Shown here in pieces: positions 19,006 to 27,960 of a stretch of 64,000 nucleotides of DNA. The first letter of the stretch is position 1. Each line of letters opens with the position of its first letter. Origin of the DNA: Polaromonas sp. (GTDB lineage: Bacteria; Pseudomonadota; Gammaproteobacteria; Burkholderiales; Burkholderiaceae_C); assembly GCA_013297865.1 (NCBI GenBank), contig JAAFIP010000004.1:272934-336933 (forward strand), written 5' to 3'. A program made the translations under genes and the position numbers. The notes below the pieces were generated by a model. That model did not search any database, had not been told where the DNA came from, and was given only the letters and a program-made list of their open reading frames with translations.

Positions 19006-20337
19006 ATGAGTTGGCGAAAAAAGGTAGTTTGGAGCGAGGGCATGTTGCTGCAGCCCCAGCATTTGCAGCAAAGCGAGCGTCATGGTGACCATCTGCGTCA
19101 CGTGCTGCTGAGAACAACCACGCCCTACGGCTGGGGCTTCTCGGAGGTCGAAATTGACCAGGCGGCTCTGACTTTAGGCAAATTGGCTTTGGTCCGTGCC
19201 GTGGGCGTATTCCCCGACGGTACGGTGTTTGACATGCCTGCGGTAGACCCCTTGCCTGATGCGGTGACCATACCTGCTGACATGCGCGACGAGGCGGTCG
19301 TGCTGGCCTTGCCGCTGCGCCGGGCCGGCGGGCGCGAGGCCGATGTGGAGACCTACGAAGACCTGGTCCGTCACAAAGTAGTGGAAGTGGATGTGCCAGA
19401 TTCCAACACCGCGGGCGAGCGCACTGCCTTGCTGCAACTGGGCCATTTGAATACCCGCCTGATGCGCGCCAGCGAGTCCAGCGATGCGTGGGCTACCCTC
19501 AATGTGGGCCGGGTGGTGGAGCGCCGCGCGGACAACCAGGTACAGCTGGAGCGTAGCTACATACCCCCGCTGCTGGATGTGGCAGCTCATGCCTTGCTCA
19601 AGTCGTATGTAGACGAATTGCTGGGCCTGCTGCGCCAGCGTGGTGATGCACTGGCTGGGCGCATGACGCAGACGGGCAGTGGAGGGGTGTCCGAGATTGC
19701 CGATTTCCTGATGCTGCAAACGGTCAATCGCAACGAGCCCGTGCTGGCCCATATGACGCGGACCTCGCTGCTCCACCCAGAGCATTTCTATGAGGTGGCC
19801 CTGGCCCTGTCTGGCGATCTGGCTATTTTCCGCGAGGCACGTCGGGGCACCCGTTTCGGTCCTTACATCCATGATGACCTGTCAGTCAGTTTCACGCCGC
19901 TCATGGACGATCTGCGGCGCAGTCTGTCCATGGTGCTGGAGCAATCGGCCATCCGCATTGAGCTGCATGACCGCAAACACGGTGTGAGAGTGGCGGTGAT
20001 CAGCGATGTGGAGCTGCAGCGCAATGCCACGTTCGTGCTGGCCGTCACCTCTGCCATGCCTGGTGATGCCCTGCGCTCGCGCTTTCCTACCCAGGTCAAG
20101 ATTGGCCCGGTGGAGCGTATCCGCGATCTGGTCAACCTGCAGTTGCCTGGTGTCACCCTGCAGCCCCTGCCGGTTGCGCCGCGGCAGATTCCTTTCCATT
20201 CTGGGGCTAACTATTTTGAACTTGAAACGCGCAATAGTGATCTATGGCGTCAGCTGGAGAAATCTGGTGGTGTCGCCATGCACATTGCTGGGGAGTTTCC
20301 GGGCCTGGAACTGGCATTTTGGGCTATCCGTTCCTGA
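19006..20337 (+). CDS. tssK: T6SS baseplate protein TssK
   Basis: A 443-residue protein of the TssK/VasE/ImpJ family, which links the baseplate to the TssL-TssM membrane complex. The N-terminus SWRKKVVWSEGMLLQPQHLQ is the family hallmark; RLFGYIHDD-type text appears as RFGPYIHDDLSVSF. Start: ATG 19006, which begins at the conserved SWRKKV; an in-frame upstream codon at 18958 would add unrelated residues. First gene of the tssK-tssL-tssM-tagF-kinase run, 26 bases before tssL. Confidence 0.95.
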   Translation: MSWRKKVVWSEGMLLQPQHLQQSERHGDHLRHVLLRTTTPYGWGFSEVEIDQAALTLGKLALVRAVGVFPDGTVFDMPAVDPLPDAVTIPADMRDEAVVLALPLRRAGGREADVETYEDLVRHKVVEVDVPDSNTAGERTALLQLGHLNTRLMRASESSDAWATLNVGRVVERRADNQVQLERSYIPPLLDVAAHALLKSYVDELLGLLRQRGDALAGRMTQTGSGGVSEIADFLMLQTVNRNEPVLAHMTRTSLLHPEHFYEVALALSGDLAIFREARRGTRFGPYIHDDLSVSFTPLMDDLRRSLSMVLEQSAIRIELHDRKHGVRVAVISDVELQRNATFVLAVTSAMPGDALRSRFPTQVKIGPVERIRDLVNLQLPGVTLQPLPVAPRQIPFHSGANYFELETRNSDLWRQLEKSGGVAMHIAGEFPGLELAFWAIRS

Positions 20338-20363
20338 TGCGTTAACCTTGAGGCACGTACACC

Positions 20364-21704
20364 ATGAGTACCCCCGATCCTTTCGCAGCGTTTGAGACGG
20401 AGCGCACAGTCATCAAGCCCAAGCCGCGGGTTGCCTCGGGCGGTGAAACCAATGTGCTGGCCACTTCGTCTTTTATGGCGGCGCGCAGCAACGAGCCGAT
20501 GCCTCTGGACATGAGTGCCATCGGTGTGCTCAACCCGGTGGTATCTGCTGCCAGCACCTTGCTGGGATTGATATCCAGCCTGCGCATGGTGCGCCAGGCC
20601 CCCAACATCCAAAATCTGCGTTCGTCGCTGGCCCAGGCAGTGCAGCGTTTTGAAGCCGATGCGATGAAGACCGGCACGCCCAATGGCCATGTCATTGCGG
20701 CACGCTACATCCTGTGCACCGCGCTGGACGAGGCAGTGGCCAATACGCCCTGGGGCGCACAGGCTGCCTGGAACAAGCAGAGTCTGCTGGTGCAGTTTCA
20801 CAACGAAACATGGGGCGGGGAGAAGGTGTTTCAGTTGCTGGCCAAACTATCCCAGGATGCGGTGGGCAACCGCAATTTGCTGGAGCTGATGTATTGCGTT
20901 TTGGCGTTGGGCTTTGAGGGGCGTTACCGCGTCATCGACAATGGCCGCGCGCAGCTCGATTCAGTACGCCAGCGGCTGTCAGAGCTGGTGCGCAAAGACC
21001 GTCCTGTGCCCGACACCGATCTGTCGCCGCACTGGCGTGGTCAGGCCGCAGGCAGCGCCCGCCTGTCAGACGGCATACCCCTGTGGGTGGCCACTGTGGG
21101 CGTCGCTTTGCTGCTGGCCTTGATCTATCTGGCATTTCGCATCAGCTTGAACTACCGCTCTGATGCGACATTCACCGCTGTCAGCAGCCTGCGCGTGCCC
21201 AATGTGCAGATCGTGGCGACCGTACCAGTGCCTGCGAAAAATCCACGCTTGTCCGGATTTTTGCAGCCCGAGATCAAGGAGGGTCTGGTAGCCGTGCTGG
21301 AAGAGGCCGATCGCAGCATCATCCGCCTGCGGGGTGACAGCTTCTTTGGTTCTGGCAAGGCAGAACCCAACACCGAATCCCTGCCTGTACTCAAGCGCAT
21401 CGGCGAAGCATTGGCTCAGGTCAAAGGCGAAGTGCAGGTTGTCGGACATTCGGACAATCAGCCCATACGCTCCTTGCGCTTTCCTTCTAACTGGCATCTG
21501 TCCACTGCACGTGCTGAATCAGTGCGTGCGGCATTGGCCGCGCAGGTCAATGAATCACGCATGCGTGCCGTGGGCAAGGCCGATGCAGAGCCTGTGGCGG
21601 CCAACGACAGCGGCGAAAACCGTGCCCGTAATCGGCGGGTAGACATTGTGCTGATGCCTGAAAAAATCTCTAGCATGCAAACTGGCACTGAGGTGAAAAA
21701 ATGA
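20364..21704 (+). CDS. tssL: T6SS membrane protein TssL with OmpA-like peptidoglycan-binding tail
   Basis: A 446-residue extended TssL (DotU/ImpK). The cytoplasmic DotU domain covers about residues 50-220 (ARYILCTALDEAVANTPWG, then NLLELMYCVLALGFEGRYR). A single membrane segment follows (PLWVATVGVALLLALIYLAF, about 235-256). A periplasmic OmpA/MotB domain (about 310-435) carries GDSFFGSG, VVGHSDNQPI, LSTARAESVRAAL and NRARNRRVDI. The tail probably anchors the membrane complex to peptidoglycan, which may matter because no TssJ is seen here. Its stop overlaps the tssM start by 4 bases. Confidence 0.95.
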   Translation: MSTPDPFAAFETERTVIKPKPRVASGGETNVLATSSFMAARSNEPMPLDMSAIGVLNPVVSAASTLLGLISSLRMVRQAPNIQNLRSSLAQAVQRFEADAMKTGTPNGHVIAARYILCTALDEAVANTPWGAQAAWNKQSLLVQFHNETWGGEKVFQLLAKLSQDAVGNRNLLELMYCVLALGFEGRYRVIDNGRAQLDSVRQRLSELVRKDRPVPDTDLSPHWRGQAAGSARLSDGIPLWVATVGVALLLALIYLAFRISLNYRSDATFTAVSSLRVPNVQIVATVPVPAKNPRLSGFLQPEIKEGLVAVLEEADRSIIRLRGDSFFGSGKAEPNTESLPVLKRIGEALAQVKGEVQVVGHSDNQPIRSLRFPSNWHLSTARAESVRAALAAQVNESRMRAVGKADAEPVAANDSGENRARNRRVDIVLMPEKISSMQTGTEVKK

Positions 21705-24700
21705 TCAAGAAAGTACTGGCCTTTCTGTTCAATCCCATTTTGCTGACGCTGTTGGCTCTGCTGGTCATCAGTGTGCTGATCTGGTGGGTGGGCCCATTGG
21801 TAGCGATTGGCTCCTGGACACCTCTGGTCTCAGAGCGCGCGCGCTGGATTGCGATCGGCGTGGTGGTGCTGTTGGTTGTGCTACGTATGGCTTTGGCACG
21901 CTGGCGCGCACGGCGTGCAAGTGCACACCTGACAGATGGCTTGATGAAGGCACCCGCCTCCAAAGGCGACAAAGCCGAGCCTGAAAGCGCTGAGCAGAAA
22001 ATTCTCAATACCCGCTTTGAAGAGGCGGTGGCCTCGCTCAAGAAAATGCGCCTGCACGCTGCAGGCAAGAAGCCGGGCTGGCGTGACTGGATATCGCTGT
22101 CCAGCGGCAGCTATCTGTATGAACTGCCGTGGTATGTTTTTATTGGTGCTCCAGGCGCTGGCAAGACGACTGCACTGGTCAATTCGGGCCTGTCGTTTCC
22201 GCTGGCGGATAAGTTTGGCCCTGGCGCTATCCGCGGCGTGGGTGGCACGCGCAACTGCGACTGGTGGTTCACTGACGAAGCGGTGCTGATCGACACGGCC
22301 GGGCGCTACACCACCCAGGACAGCCACCAATCCGAGGACAAGACGGCATGGGATGGCTTTTTGCAGCTGCTGAAAAAATCGCGCCCGCGCAGGCCGCTGA
22401 ACGGCGTATTTTTGACCATCAGCGTAGCTGACCTGCTCAACCAGGGGGCCGACGCACGCAGCACGCTGGCAGCGTCCATCCGCGCCCGCCTGATGGAGCT
22501 GGATACTACGCTGTCCACACGGCTGCCCGTGTATGTGCTGGTGACCAAAAGCGATTTGCTGCACGGCTTCAATGAGTACTTTGGCAATCTGGGTAAAGAA
22601 CAGCGTGCCCAGGTGTGGGGCTTTACATTGCCGGTACAGGACAATGTGGAGAGCGCACAACTGGTGCAGATTCTGGACAAGGAATTTGGCCTGCTCTCCA
22701 GCCGCCTCGACGCGGGATTGATAGAGCGAATGCAAAACGAAACCGACAGCCTACGCAGGGCTGCGGTCTTTGGTTTTCCGGTGCAGTTTGCAGCCATCGG
22801 CCCTCTGGTGTCTGATTTGCTGAACCAGGTGCTTTCTGGCTCCAAGTTCAGCCAGACACCCTGGGTACGTGGCGTGTATTTCACCAGCGGCACGCAGGAA
22901 GGCAGCCCGATAGACCGCATGATGGGCAATCTGGCGCGAGGCTTCGGTCTGGAGCATGCAGTGGCTCCGCCCAGCAAAGCCAGTGCGCGCAGTTATTTCC
23001 TGACCTCGTTGTTGCAGAAGGTGGTTTTTCCTGAGCAGCGTTTGGCCAGTGCGGATGTACGCTGGGAGCGCCGCCGGCATATCATGCGCATGTCCACTTT
23101 TGGCGCTCTGGGCGTGCTGTCAGTGCTGCTGATCGCAGGCTGGACCTACAGCACGGTGCGCAATCTGGATTATCTGAGAACCGTGGAAGCGCAAGTTGAG
23201 CCTGCCCGCCAAGGGCTGGCTGCCATGCCAGCACGCATGCAGAGTCCTACGCAGGTCGCGCCGGTTTTGCAGGGGCTGCGCGATATATGGCGCACATCAA
23301 TCATTGGTGATGGAGCGCCACCAACCTTGATGGGTTTGGGCCTGTATCAGGGAGACAAGATCAACGGCGCCGCCTGGCTGGCGCACCAGAAATCGCTCAA
23401 CGATGTTTTCCTGCCCCAGCTGGCGCGCCGGCTCGAAGATCAGCTGCGTGGTGCGCAGAAAGACAATCTTGAATTTGCTTATGAAGCGCTCAAGAGCTAC
23501 ATCATGCTCCATGAGCCTGAGAACTTTGATGCCGATTCCCTCAAGGCCTGGATCACTCTGGACTGGAACCGCAGTCTGGATAGGGGCACACCCGAAGAGC
23601 AGCGCAGGGCGCTGGAGGATCAGCTGGATGCCTTACTGGCCCAAGGTGCACCGCGCTCACCGCTGCCCAAAGATGACAGCCTGGTGCGCAATGTGCGCGC
23701 CATGCTGGCCAGTTATCCGCTGGAGCAGCGTATCTTCAGCCGACTCAAGCGCATGCGGACAGGCTCTGATATTGCACCCTTTACCATAGCAAATGCCGCA
23801 GGCCCCAGTGCACCGCTGGTGCTGGAGCGTGCCAGCGGCAAGCCGCTCACCGATGGCATTCCTGGCATGTTTACCTACGATGGCTACCACAAGCGCTTCC
23901 AGTCCAGCGTGGTGCAGCTGACGGGGTTAATGGCTTTGGAAGAGCCTTGGGTGCTGGGTCTTGAGCGCAGCGCAGCAGACCGCGCGCGCGATGCAGCATC
24001 TGTGGGCGCTTTGACAGACCGTGTGCGCCGTATCTATCTGGAAAACTACGTCAAGGAATGGGACGCATTGATCAATGATGTGCGTTTGCTGCGCAGTGGC
24101 AGCATAGAGAAAAACATCCAGATTGCACGCACCCTGTCAAGCTCATCTTCGCCCCACGTTAATTTCCTGCGCGCGGTGGTGCGCGAGACGACCTTGATTG
24201 CCCCTGACAGTGCTGCAAAAAGCGCAGTCAATAAGGCTACGGAAACAGTACGCAGCACGCGTAAGACTCTTGAAGAGTTGCTGGGTGCCGATGGCTCAGC
24301 CAAACCGGTAGATTCCGGCAAACGCATTGAAAGTATTGTGGATGACCATTTTGAGTATCTGCGCAAGCAGGTGACGGCCCCCGCACCCAACCAGCCTGCG
24401 CCTATTGATGAGACACTGAAACTTTTCAATGATGTGTATGTATTTTTGACGGCGGTGGATACCGCGGCTAAATCGCGATCACCTATGCCACCCGGCGATA
24501 TTGCCGGCAAGCTCAAGGCAGATGCAGGCAGGCTGCCCGAGCCCATGCGTACCATGGTGGAAACACTCAGCCAGGCGGGTGCTGTGCAGGCCCAAGCGGC
24601 TGAGCGTGGCAATCTGAGTCAGGACCTCAAACCCGTGGCGGACTTTTGCGCACGCGCGATTGCAGGGCGCTATCCGCTGGTGTCCAGCAGCTCAAGGGAT

Positions 24701-25303
24701 GCCTTGCCAGAGGATTTTGGCCAGTTCTTTGGCCCAGGCGGCATGATGGACGAATTTTTCCAGAAGCGTCTGGCCAGTCTGGTAGACACCAGCACCAAGC
24801 CCTGGAGATACCGGCCCGTAGCTGGGCAGGGCAGTGTGTCTGCCTCTGCACTGGCGCAGTTTGAGCGCGCTGCACGCATCCGCGAGATATTTTTCCGTGG
24901 GGGCAAGACGCCTTCCATTCGGCTGGATTTCAAAGTCCTGGAGATGGATGCCAACATCACCCAGTTTGTGCTGGATGTAGACGGCCAGCTGGTGAAGTAT
25001 GCGCATGGCCCCGTGCTGCCCATGGCTGTGCAGTGGCCTGGAACCAAGGGCAGCAACCAGGTGCGCATTCAACTCACGCCGCCCTCCACCAGCGGTGCTT
25101 CAGGCCAGGTAGCAGATGGCCCCTGGGCTCTGTTTCGCGTGATGGAGAAGGCCCAGCTGGAAAACTCAGGTGTGCCAGAAAAGTTTTTTGTGACCTTCAA
25201 CGTGGAAAATCGCCGCACACGATTTGAAGTGACAACCAACAGTGTGCAGAGTCCTCTGCGGGTACGTGAGCTCCAGGAGTTCTCTTGCCCTGAGGGCCTG
25301 TGA
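21701..25303 (+). CDS. tssM: T6SS membrane protein TssM (IcmF)
   Basis: A 1200-residue inner-membrane protein forming the trans-envelope channel with TssL. Two N-terminal membrane segments lie within residues 10-65 (FLFNPILLTLLALLVISVLI, then IAIGVVVLLVVLRMAL). A cytoplasmic NTPase-like domain follows with Walker A GAPGAGKT at 149-156. A third membrane segment near residue 470 (GALGVLSVLLIAGW) leads into the long periplasmic part. The C-terminal ImcF-related beta domain contains WPGTKGSNQVRIQLTPPS. Overlaps tssL (ATGA) and tagF (TGATG), so translation is coupled. Confidence 0.96.
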   Translation: MIKKVLAFLFNPILLTLLALLVISVLIWWVGPLVAIGSWTPLVSERARWIAIGVVVLLVVLRMALARWRARRASAHLTDGLMKAPASKGDKAEPESAEQKILNTRFEEAVASLKKMRLHAAGKKPGWRDWISLSSGSYLYELPWYVFIGAPGAGKTTALVNSGLSFPLADKFGPGAIRGVGGTRNCDWWFTDEAVLIDTAGRYTTQDSHQSEDKTAWDGFLQLLKKSRPRRPLNGVFLTISVADLLNQGADARSTLAASIRARLMELDTTLSTRLPVYVLVTKSDLLHGFNEYFGNLGKEQRAQVWGFTLPVQDNVESAQLVQILDKEFGLLSSRLDAGLIERMQNETDSLRRAAVFGFPVQFAAIGPLVSDLLNQVLSGSKFSQTPWVRGVYFTSGTQEGSPIDRMMGNLARGFGLEHAVAPPSKASARSYFLTSLLQKVVFPEQRLASADVRWERRRHIMRMSTFGALGVLSVLLIAGWTYSTVRNLDYLRTVEAQVEPARQGLAAMPARMQSPTQVAPVLQGLRDIWRTSIIGDGAPPTLMGLGLYQGDKINGAAWLAHQKSLNDVFLPQLARRLEDQLRGAQKDNLEFAYEALKSYIMLHEPENFDADSLKAWITLDWNRSLDRGTPEEQRRALEDQLDALLAQGAPRSPLPKDDSLVRNVRAMLASYPLEQRIFSRLKRMRTGSDIAPFTIANAAGPSAPLVLERASGKPLTDGIPGMFTYDGYHKRFQSSVVQLTGLMALEEPWVLGLERSAADRARDAASVGALTDRVRRIYLENYVKEWDALINDVRLLRSGSIEKNIQIARTLSSSSSPHVNFLRAVVRETTLIAPDSAAKSAVNKATETVRSTRKTLEELLGADGSAKPVDSGKRIESIVDDHFEYLRKQVTAPAPNQPAPIDETLKLFNDVYVFLTAVDTAAKSRSPMPPGDIAGKLKADAGRLPEPMRTMVETLSQAGAVQAQAAERGNLSQDLKPVADFCARAIAGRYPLVSSSSRDALPEDFGQFFGPGGMMDEFFQKRLASLVDTSTKPWRYRPVAGQGSVSASALAQFERAARIREIFFRGGKTPSIRLDFKVLEMDANITQFVLDVDGQLVKYAHGPVLPMAVQWPGTKGSNQVRIQLTPPSTSGASGQVADGPWALFRVMEKAQLENSGVPEKFFVTFNVENRRTRFEVTTNSVQSPLRVRELQEFSCPEGL

Positions 25304-25941
25304 TGCACCATTTCACCGTACCGCAGCCGGGTCTGGATGTGCCTGCCTGGTTTGGCAAACTGCCAGGCATGGGCGACTTTGCGCAAAGGCGACTGGCACC
25401 GCATTTTCTGGAGCGCTGGGATCTGTGGCTGCAGCAGGGCCTGCAGCAGTTGCGCCTGCAGCGTGAAGACTGGCTTTCACACTACCTGGAAGCACCGCTG
25501 TGGTATTTTGCGTTGGGCCAGGACCTGCTGAGTGAGCGCCCATGGATCGGTGTCATCATGCCCTCGGTGGATGCCGTGGGGCGCTACTTCCCGTTGACCC
25601 TGGCCATTGAGCTGGAGCATACCTCTGAAGGCGTGATGCAGGAACACATGCAATGCATGGCGCAGTGGTGGGGGCGTAGCGCGCAAGCTGCGCTGGCCGC
25701 ACTGGATGCGGACTTTGATGGTGCCAGGTTCGATGCCTCCCTGCATACCCTGTTCAGTCAGGCGCCTCTTGAGGCGCACCGCGCGCCAGTGATGGAGTCT
25801 TTTCCAGCGCAATGGTGTTCCAGCTGGTTTGCCAATGTGGGTGAGCCTAATCAGGCTGCTTATGCCTTGCATGGCTTGCCTACGGGTGATGCATTTGGCG
25901 TATTGTTCGGATTTGCCGACGAGCCTTCGGTCCAGCGATAA
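25303..25941 (+). CDS. tagF: T6SS-associated protein TagF
   Basis: A 212-residue protein of the TagF/ImpM family. The N-terminus VPAWFGKLPGMGDFAQRRL and then FLERWDLWLQQGLQQL are typical, as is RPWIGVIMPSVDAVGRYFPL. In Pseudomonas aeruginosa TagF represses T6SS activity post-translationally by contacting the FHA protein, whose counterpart here is at 49139. The start is ATG 25303, overlapping the tssM stop by one base; a GTG three bases upstream is possible. Confidence 0.92.
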   Translation: MHHFTVPQPGLDVPAWFGKLPGMGDFAQRRLAPHFLERWDLWLQQGLQQLRLQREDWLSHYLEAPLWYFALGQDLLSERPWIGVIMPSVDAVGRYFPLTLAIELEHTSEGVMQEHMQCMAQWWGRSAQAALAALDADFDGARFDASLHTLFSQAPLEAHRAPVMESFPAQWCSSWFANVGEPNQAAYALHGLPTGDAFGVLFGFADEPSVQR

Positions 25942-25952
25942 TCTGACACACC

Positions 25953-27899
25953 ATGGGACAGTTACCGATTGATTCTGAAGCAGACCCACTTCGCCAAGCT
26001 GCGCAGCAGGGCGGTCATGAGTCCGTCGATGACGCCACCCGAATTGTTTCTGCGCCCCCGCCCAGACACTCCGCTGCAGACAGCAATGCCACAGTGATGG
26101 GTTCTGCACAAGCTGCAGCACCCAACCAGTTCCCCGCAACCAGGCCAGTACCTACGAGCGTAGAGTCTGCCAACCCTCCTTCGATGGACAGCAGCTTGCT
26201 GCCCATCGGAACCCGCGTGGCAGAATTTGAAATATCGCGACTGATAGGGCAAGGCGGCTTTGGTGTGGTGTATGAGGCCTGGGATCATGCGCTGGAGCGT
26301 GTGGTGGCGGTCAAGGAGTACATGCCTACCTCGCTGGCCAACAGGCAGCCGGACGGCAGTGTCGTGCCACTGTCAGAGCGACACAAGGAAACCTTTGACA
26401 TGGGTATGCGCAGCTTCATCAACGAAGCGCGTCTGCTGGCACAGTTTGACCACCCAGCCTTGCTCAAGGTATACAGGTTCTGGCAGGAGCGTGGCACTAC
26501 TTATATGGTGATGCCGTGCTACCGAGGCCTAACGCTCAAACAGGCCTTGATGGAGCACAAAGAGAACGTCACGCAGGACTGGCTGCTCAACATCATTGAT
26601 GGCGTCACACAGGCGCTGGCCGTTATGCACCGTGCAAACTGCTACCACCGTGATATTGCGCCGGACAACATCATGTTGCTGGAGTCTACGGGCTTGCCGG
26701 TGGTGTTGGACTTTGGCGCTGCCCGGCGCGTGATTACGGACATGACGCAGGCTATCACTGTCATTTTGAAGCCCGGCTATGCGCCTATCGAGCAGTATTC
26801 AGAAACACCCGACATGGCGCAAGGCGCCTGGACGGATGTGTATGCCTTGAGCGCAGTGATGTATATCGCGATCACAGGCCGTGCCCCACCGCCTTCGGTA
26901 GCCCGCATGATCAATGACCGCTGCCAGCCACTGGCTGGCAATGCGACCTTGCTGGAGCGCTTCAGTCCCCATGTGCTGGCAGCAGTGGATGCAGGGCTTG
27001 CCGTGCGGCCCGAGTCTCGACTGCAGTCCATGGGCGAACTGCGTGCTGCACTGGGCCTGCCTGCGATGGAGGACGGTACTACCACCAGCCAGACGACCAA
27101 GGCTATGTCTCCCAAGACCATTGCCCCCGGCAGTGCGGACACCCGCGTTCCTTTGACCGTGGGGCAACAGCAGGTGCAGGCGCCAGTGCAGGTACAGAAA
27201 AAGTCAGCCCTACCCTGGGCAGTGGCCAGTGTGGCTGCGGCGGTGTTGGTGGGAGGGGGTATATGGTGGTTTCAAGGGGGATCATCTGCAGCCAAGTCTG
27301 CCGCAACGGCTCAGGCAACAGGCGCTTCAGGTGCTCCGGCTCCTGCCCCAGCGCCAGCACCGCCAGCCCCAGCGCCTGTGGCGCAGCCTTTCAGTCCAAG
27401 CCAGGCCTTGCTGGATATCGTCAAAGGTGCCCAGCCAGGCTTCGAGGTCAGCGCCAAGCCTGCCAAAGACGAGGTTCGCATTGGCAAGGACAAACTGGAG
27501 TTTCAGTTGCAAAGCAGCAAAGCAGGCTTTGTGTATGTGTACCTGCTGTCGTCTGGCGGAGAGATATTTTTGCTGTTCCCCAACGCGCTGGATAAACGAA
27601 ACCGCGTTGAAGCGGGTGCTACGCTGTCTTTGCCCAGAACTTCCTGGGCCATGAATGCGGGTGGACCAGCGGGGGTGGATGAGTTTGTAGTGCTGGTCAG
27701 CGAGCGTGAGCGTGACTTCAAAACCGCAGGCATCCAGAACGATGGTGTGTTTGGACAGTTTTCCCCCAAGATACTGGCTGCCCTGGAAACCTCACGCGGA
27801 AACGGGCCCGCCCCGCTACTGGGTATGCCAATTTGCGATAACCCGGCAGCCTGTCCTGATAACTACGGCGCAATAAGTTTCAAAATCACAGAAAAGTAA
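25953..27899 (+). CDS. PpkA-like Ser/Thr protein kinase with C-terminal DUF4384-like domain
   Basis: A 648-residue kinase. Gly loop IGQGGFGVVYEAW at about 98-110, catalytic Lys 121 (VAVKEY), HRDIAPDN at 232-239 and DFGAA at 253-257: all key residues are present. A Pro/Gln-rich linker leads to one membrane segment (about 419-440, PWAVASVAAAVLVGGGIWWF). A periplasmic domain follows, containing GFVYVYLLSSGGEIFLLFPN, which I read as DUF4384. In T6SS loci such kinases phosphorylate the FHA protein to activate firing, opposed by PppA; both partners occur downstream (49139 and 50771). Last gene of the tssK-led run, 11 bases after tagF. Confidence 0.9.
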   Translation: MGQLPIDSEADPLRQAAQQGGHESVDDATRIVSAPPPRHSAADSNATVMGSAQAAAPNQFPATRPVPTSVESANPPSMDSSLLPIGTRVAEFEISRLIGQGGFGVVYEAWDHALERVVAVKEYMPTSLANRQPDGSVVPLSERHKETFDMGMRSFINEARLLAQFDHPALLKVYRFWQERGTTYMVMPCYRGLTLKQALMEHKENVTQDWLLNIIDGVTQALAVMHRANCYHRDIAPDNIMLLESTGLPVVLDFGAARRVITDMTQAITVILKPGYAPIEQYSETPDMAQGAWTDVYALSAVMYIAITGRAPPPSVARMINDRCQPLAGNATLLERFSPHVLAAVDAGLAVRPESRLQSMGELRAALGLPAMEDGTTTSQTTKAMSPKTIAPGSADTRVPLTVGQQQVQAPVQVQKKSALPWAVASVAAAVLVGGGIWWFQGGSSAAKSAATAQATGASGAPAPAPAPAPPAPAPVAQPFSPSQALLDIVKGAQPGFEVSAKPAKDEVRIGKDKLEFQLQSSKAGFVYVYLLSSGGEIFLLFPNALDKRNRVEAGATLSLPRTSWAMNAGGPAGVDEFVVLVSERERDFKTAGIQNDGVFGQFSPKILAALETSRGNGPAPLLGMPICDNPAACPDNYGAISFKITEK

Positions 27900-27960
27900 T
27901 CGTCTACTAAAGAGGACAGCCGCGATGTGCGGCGTGTGATCGACTCTCTAGGAGTGAGCT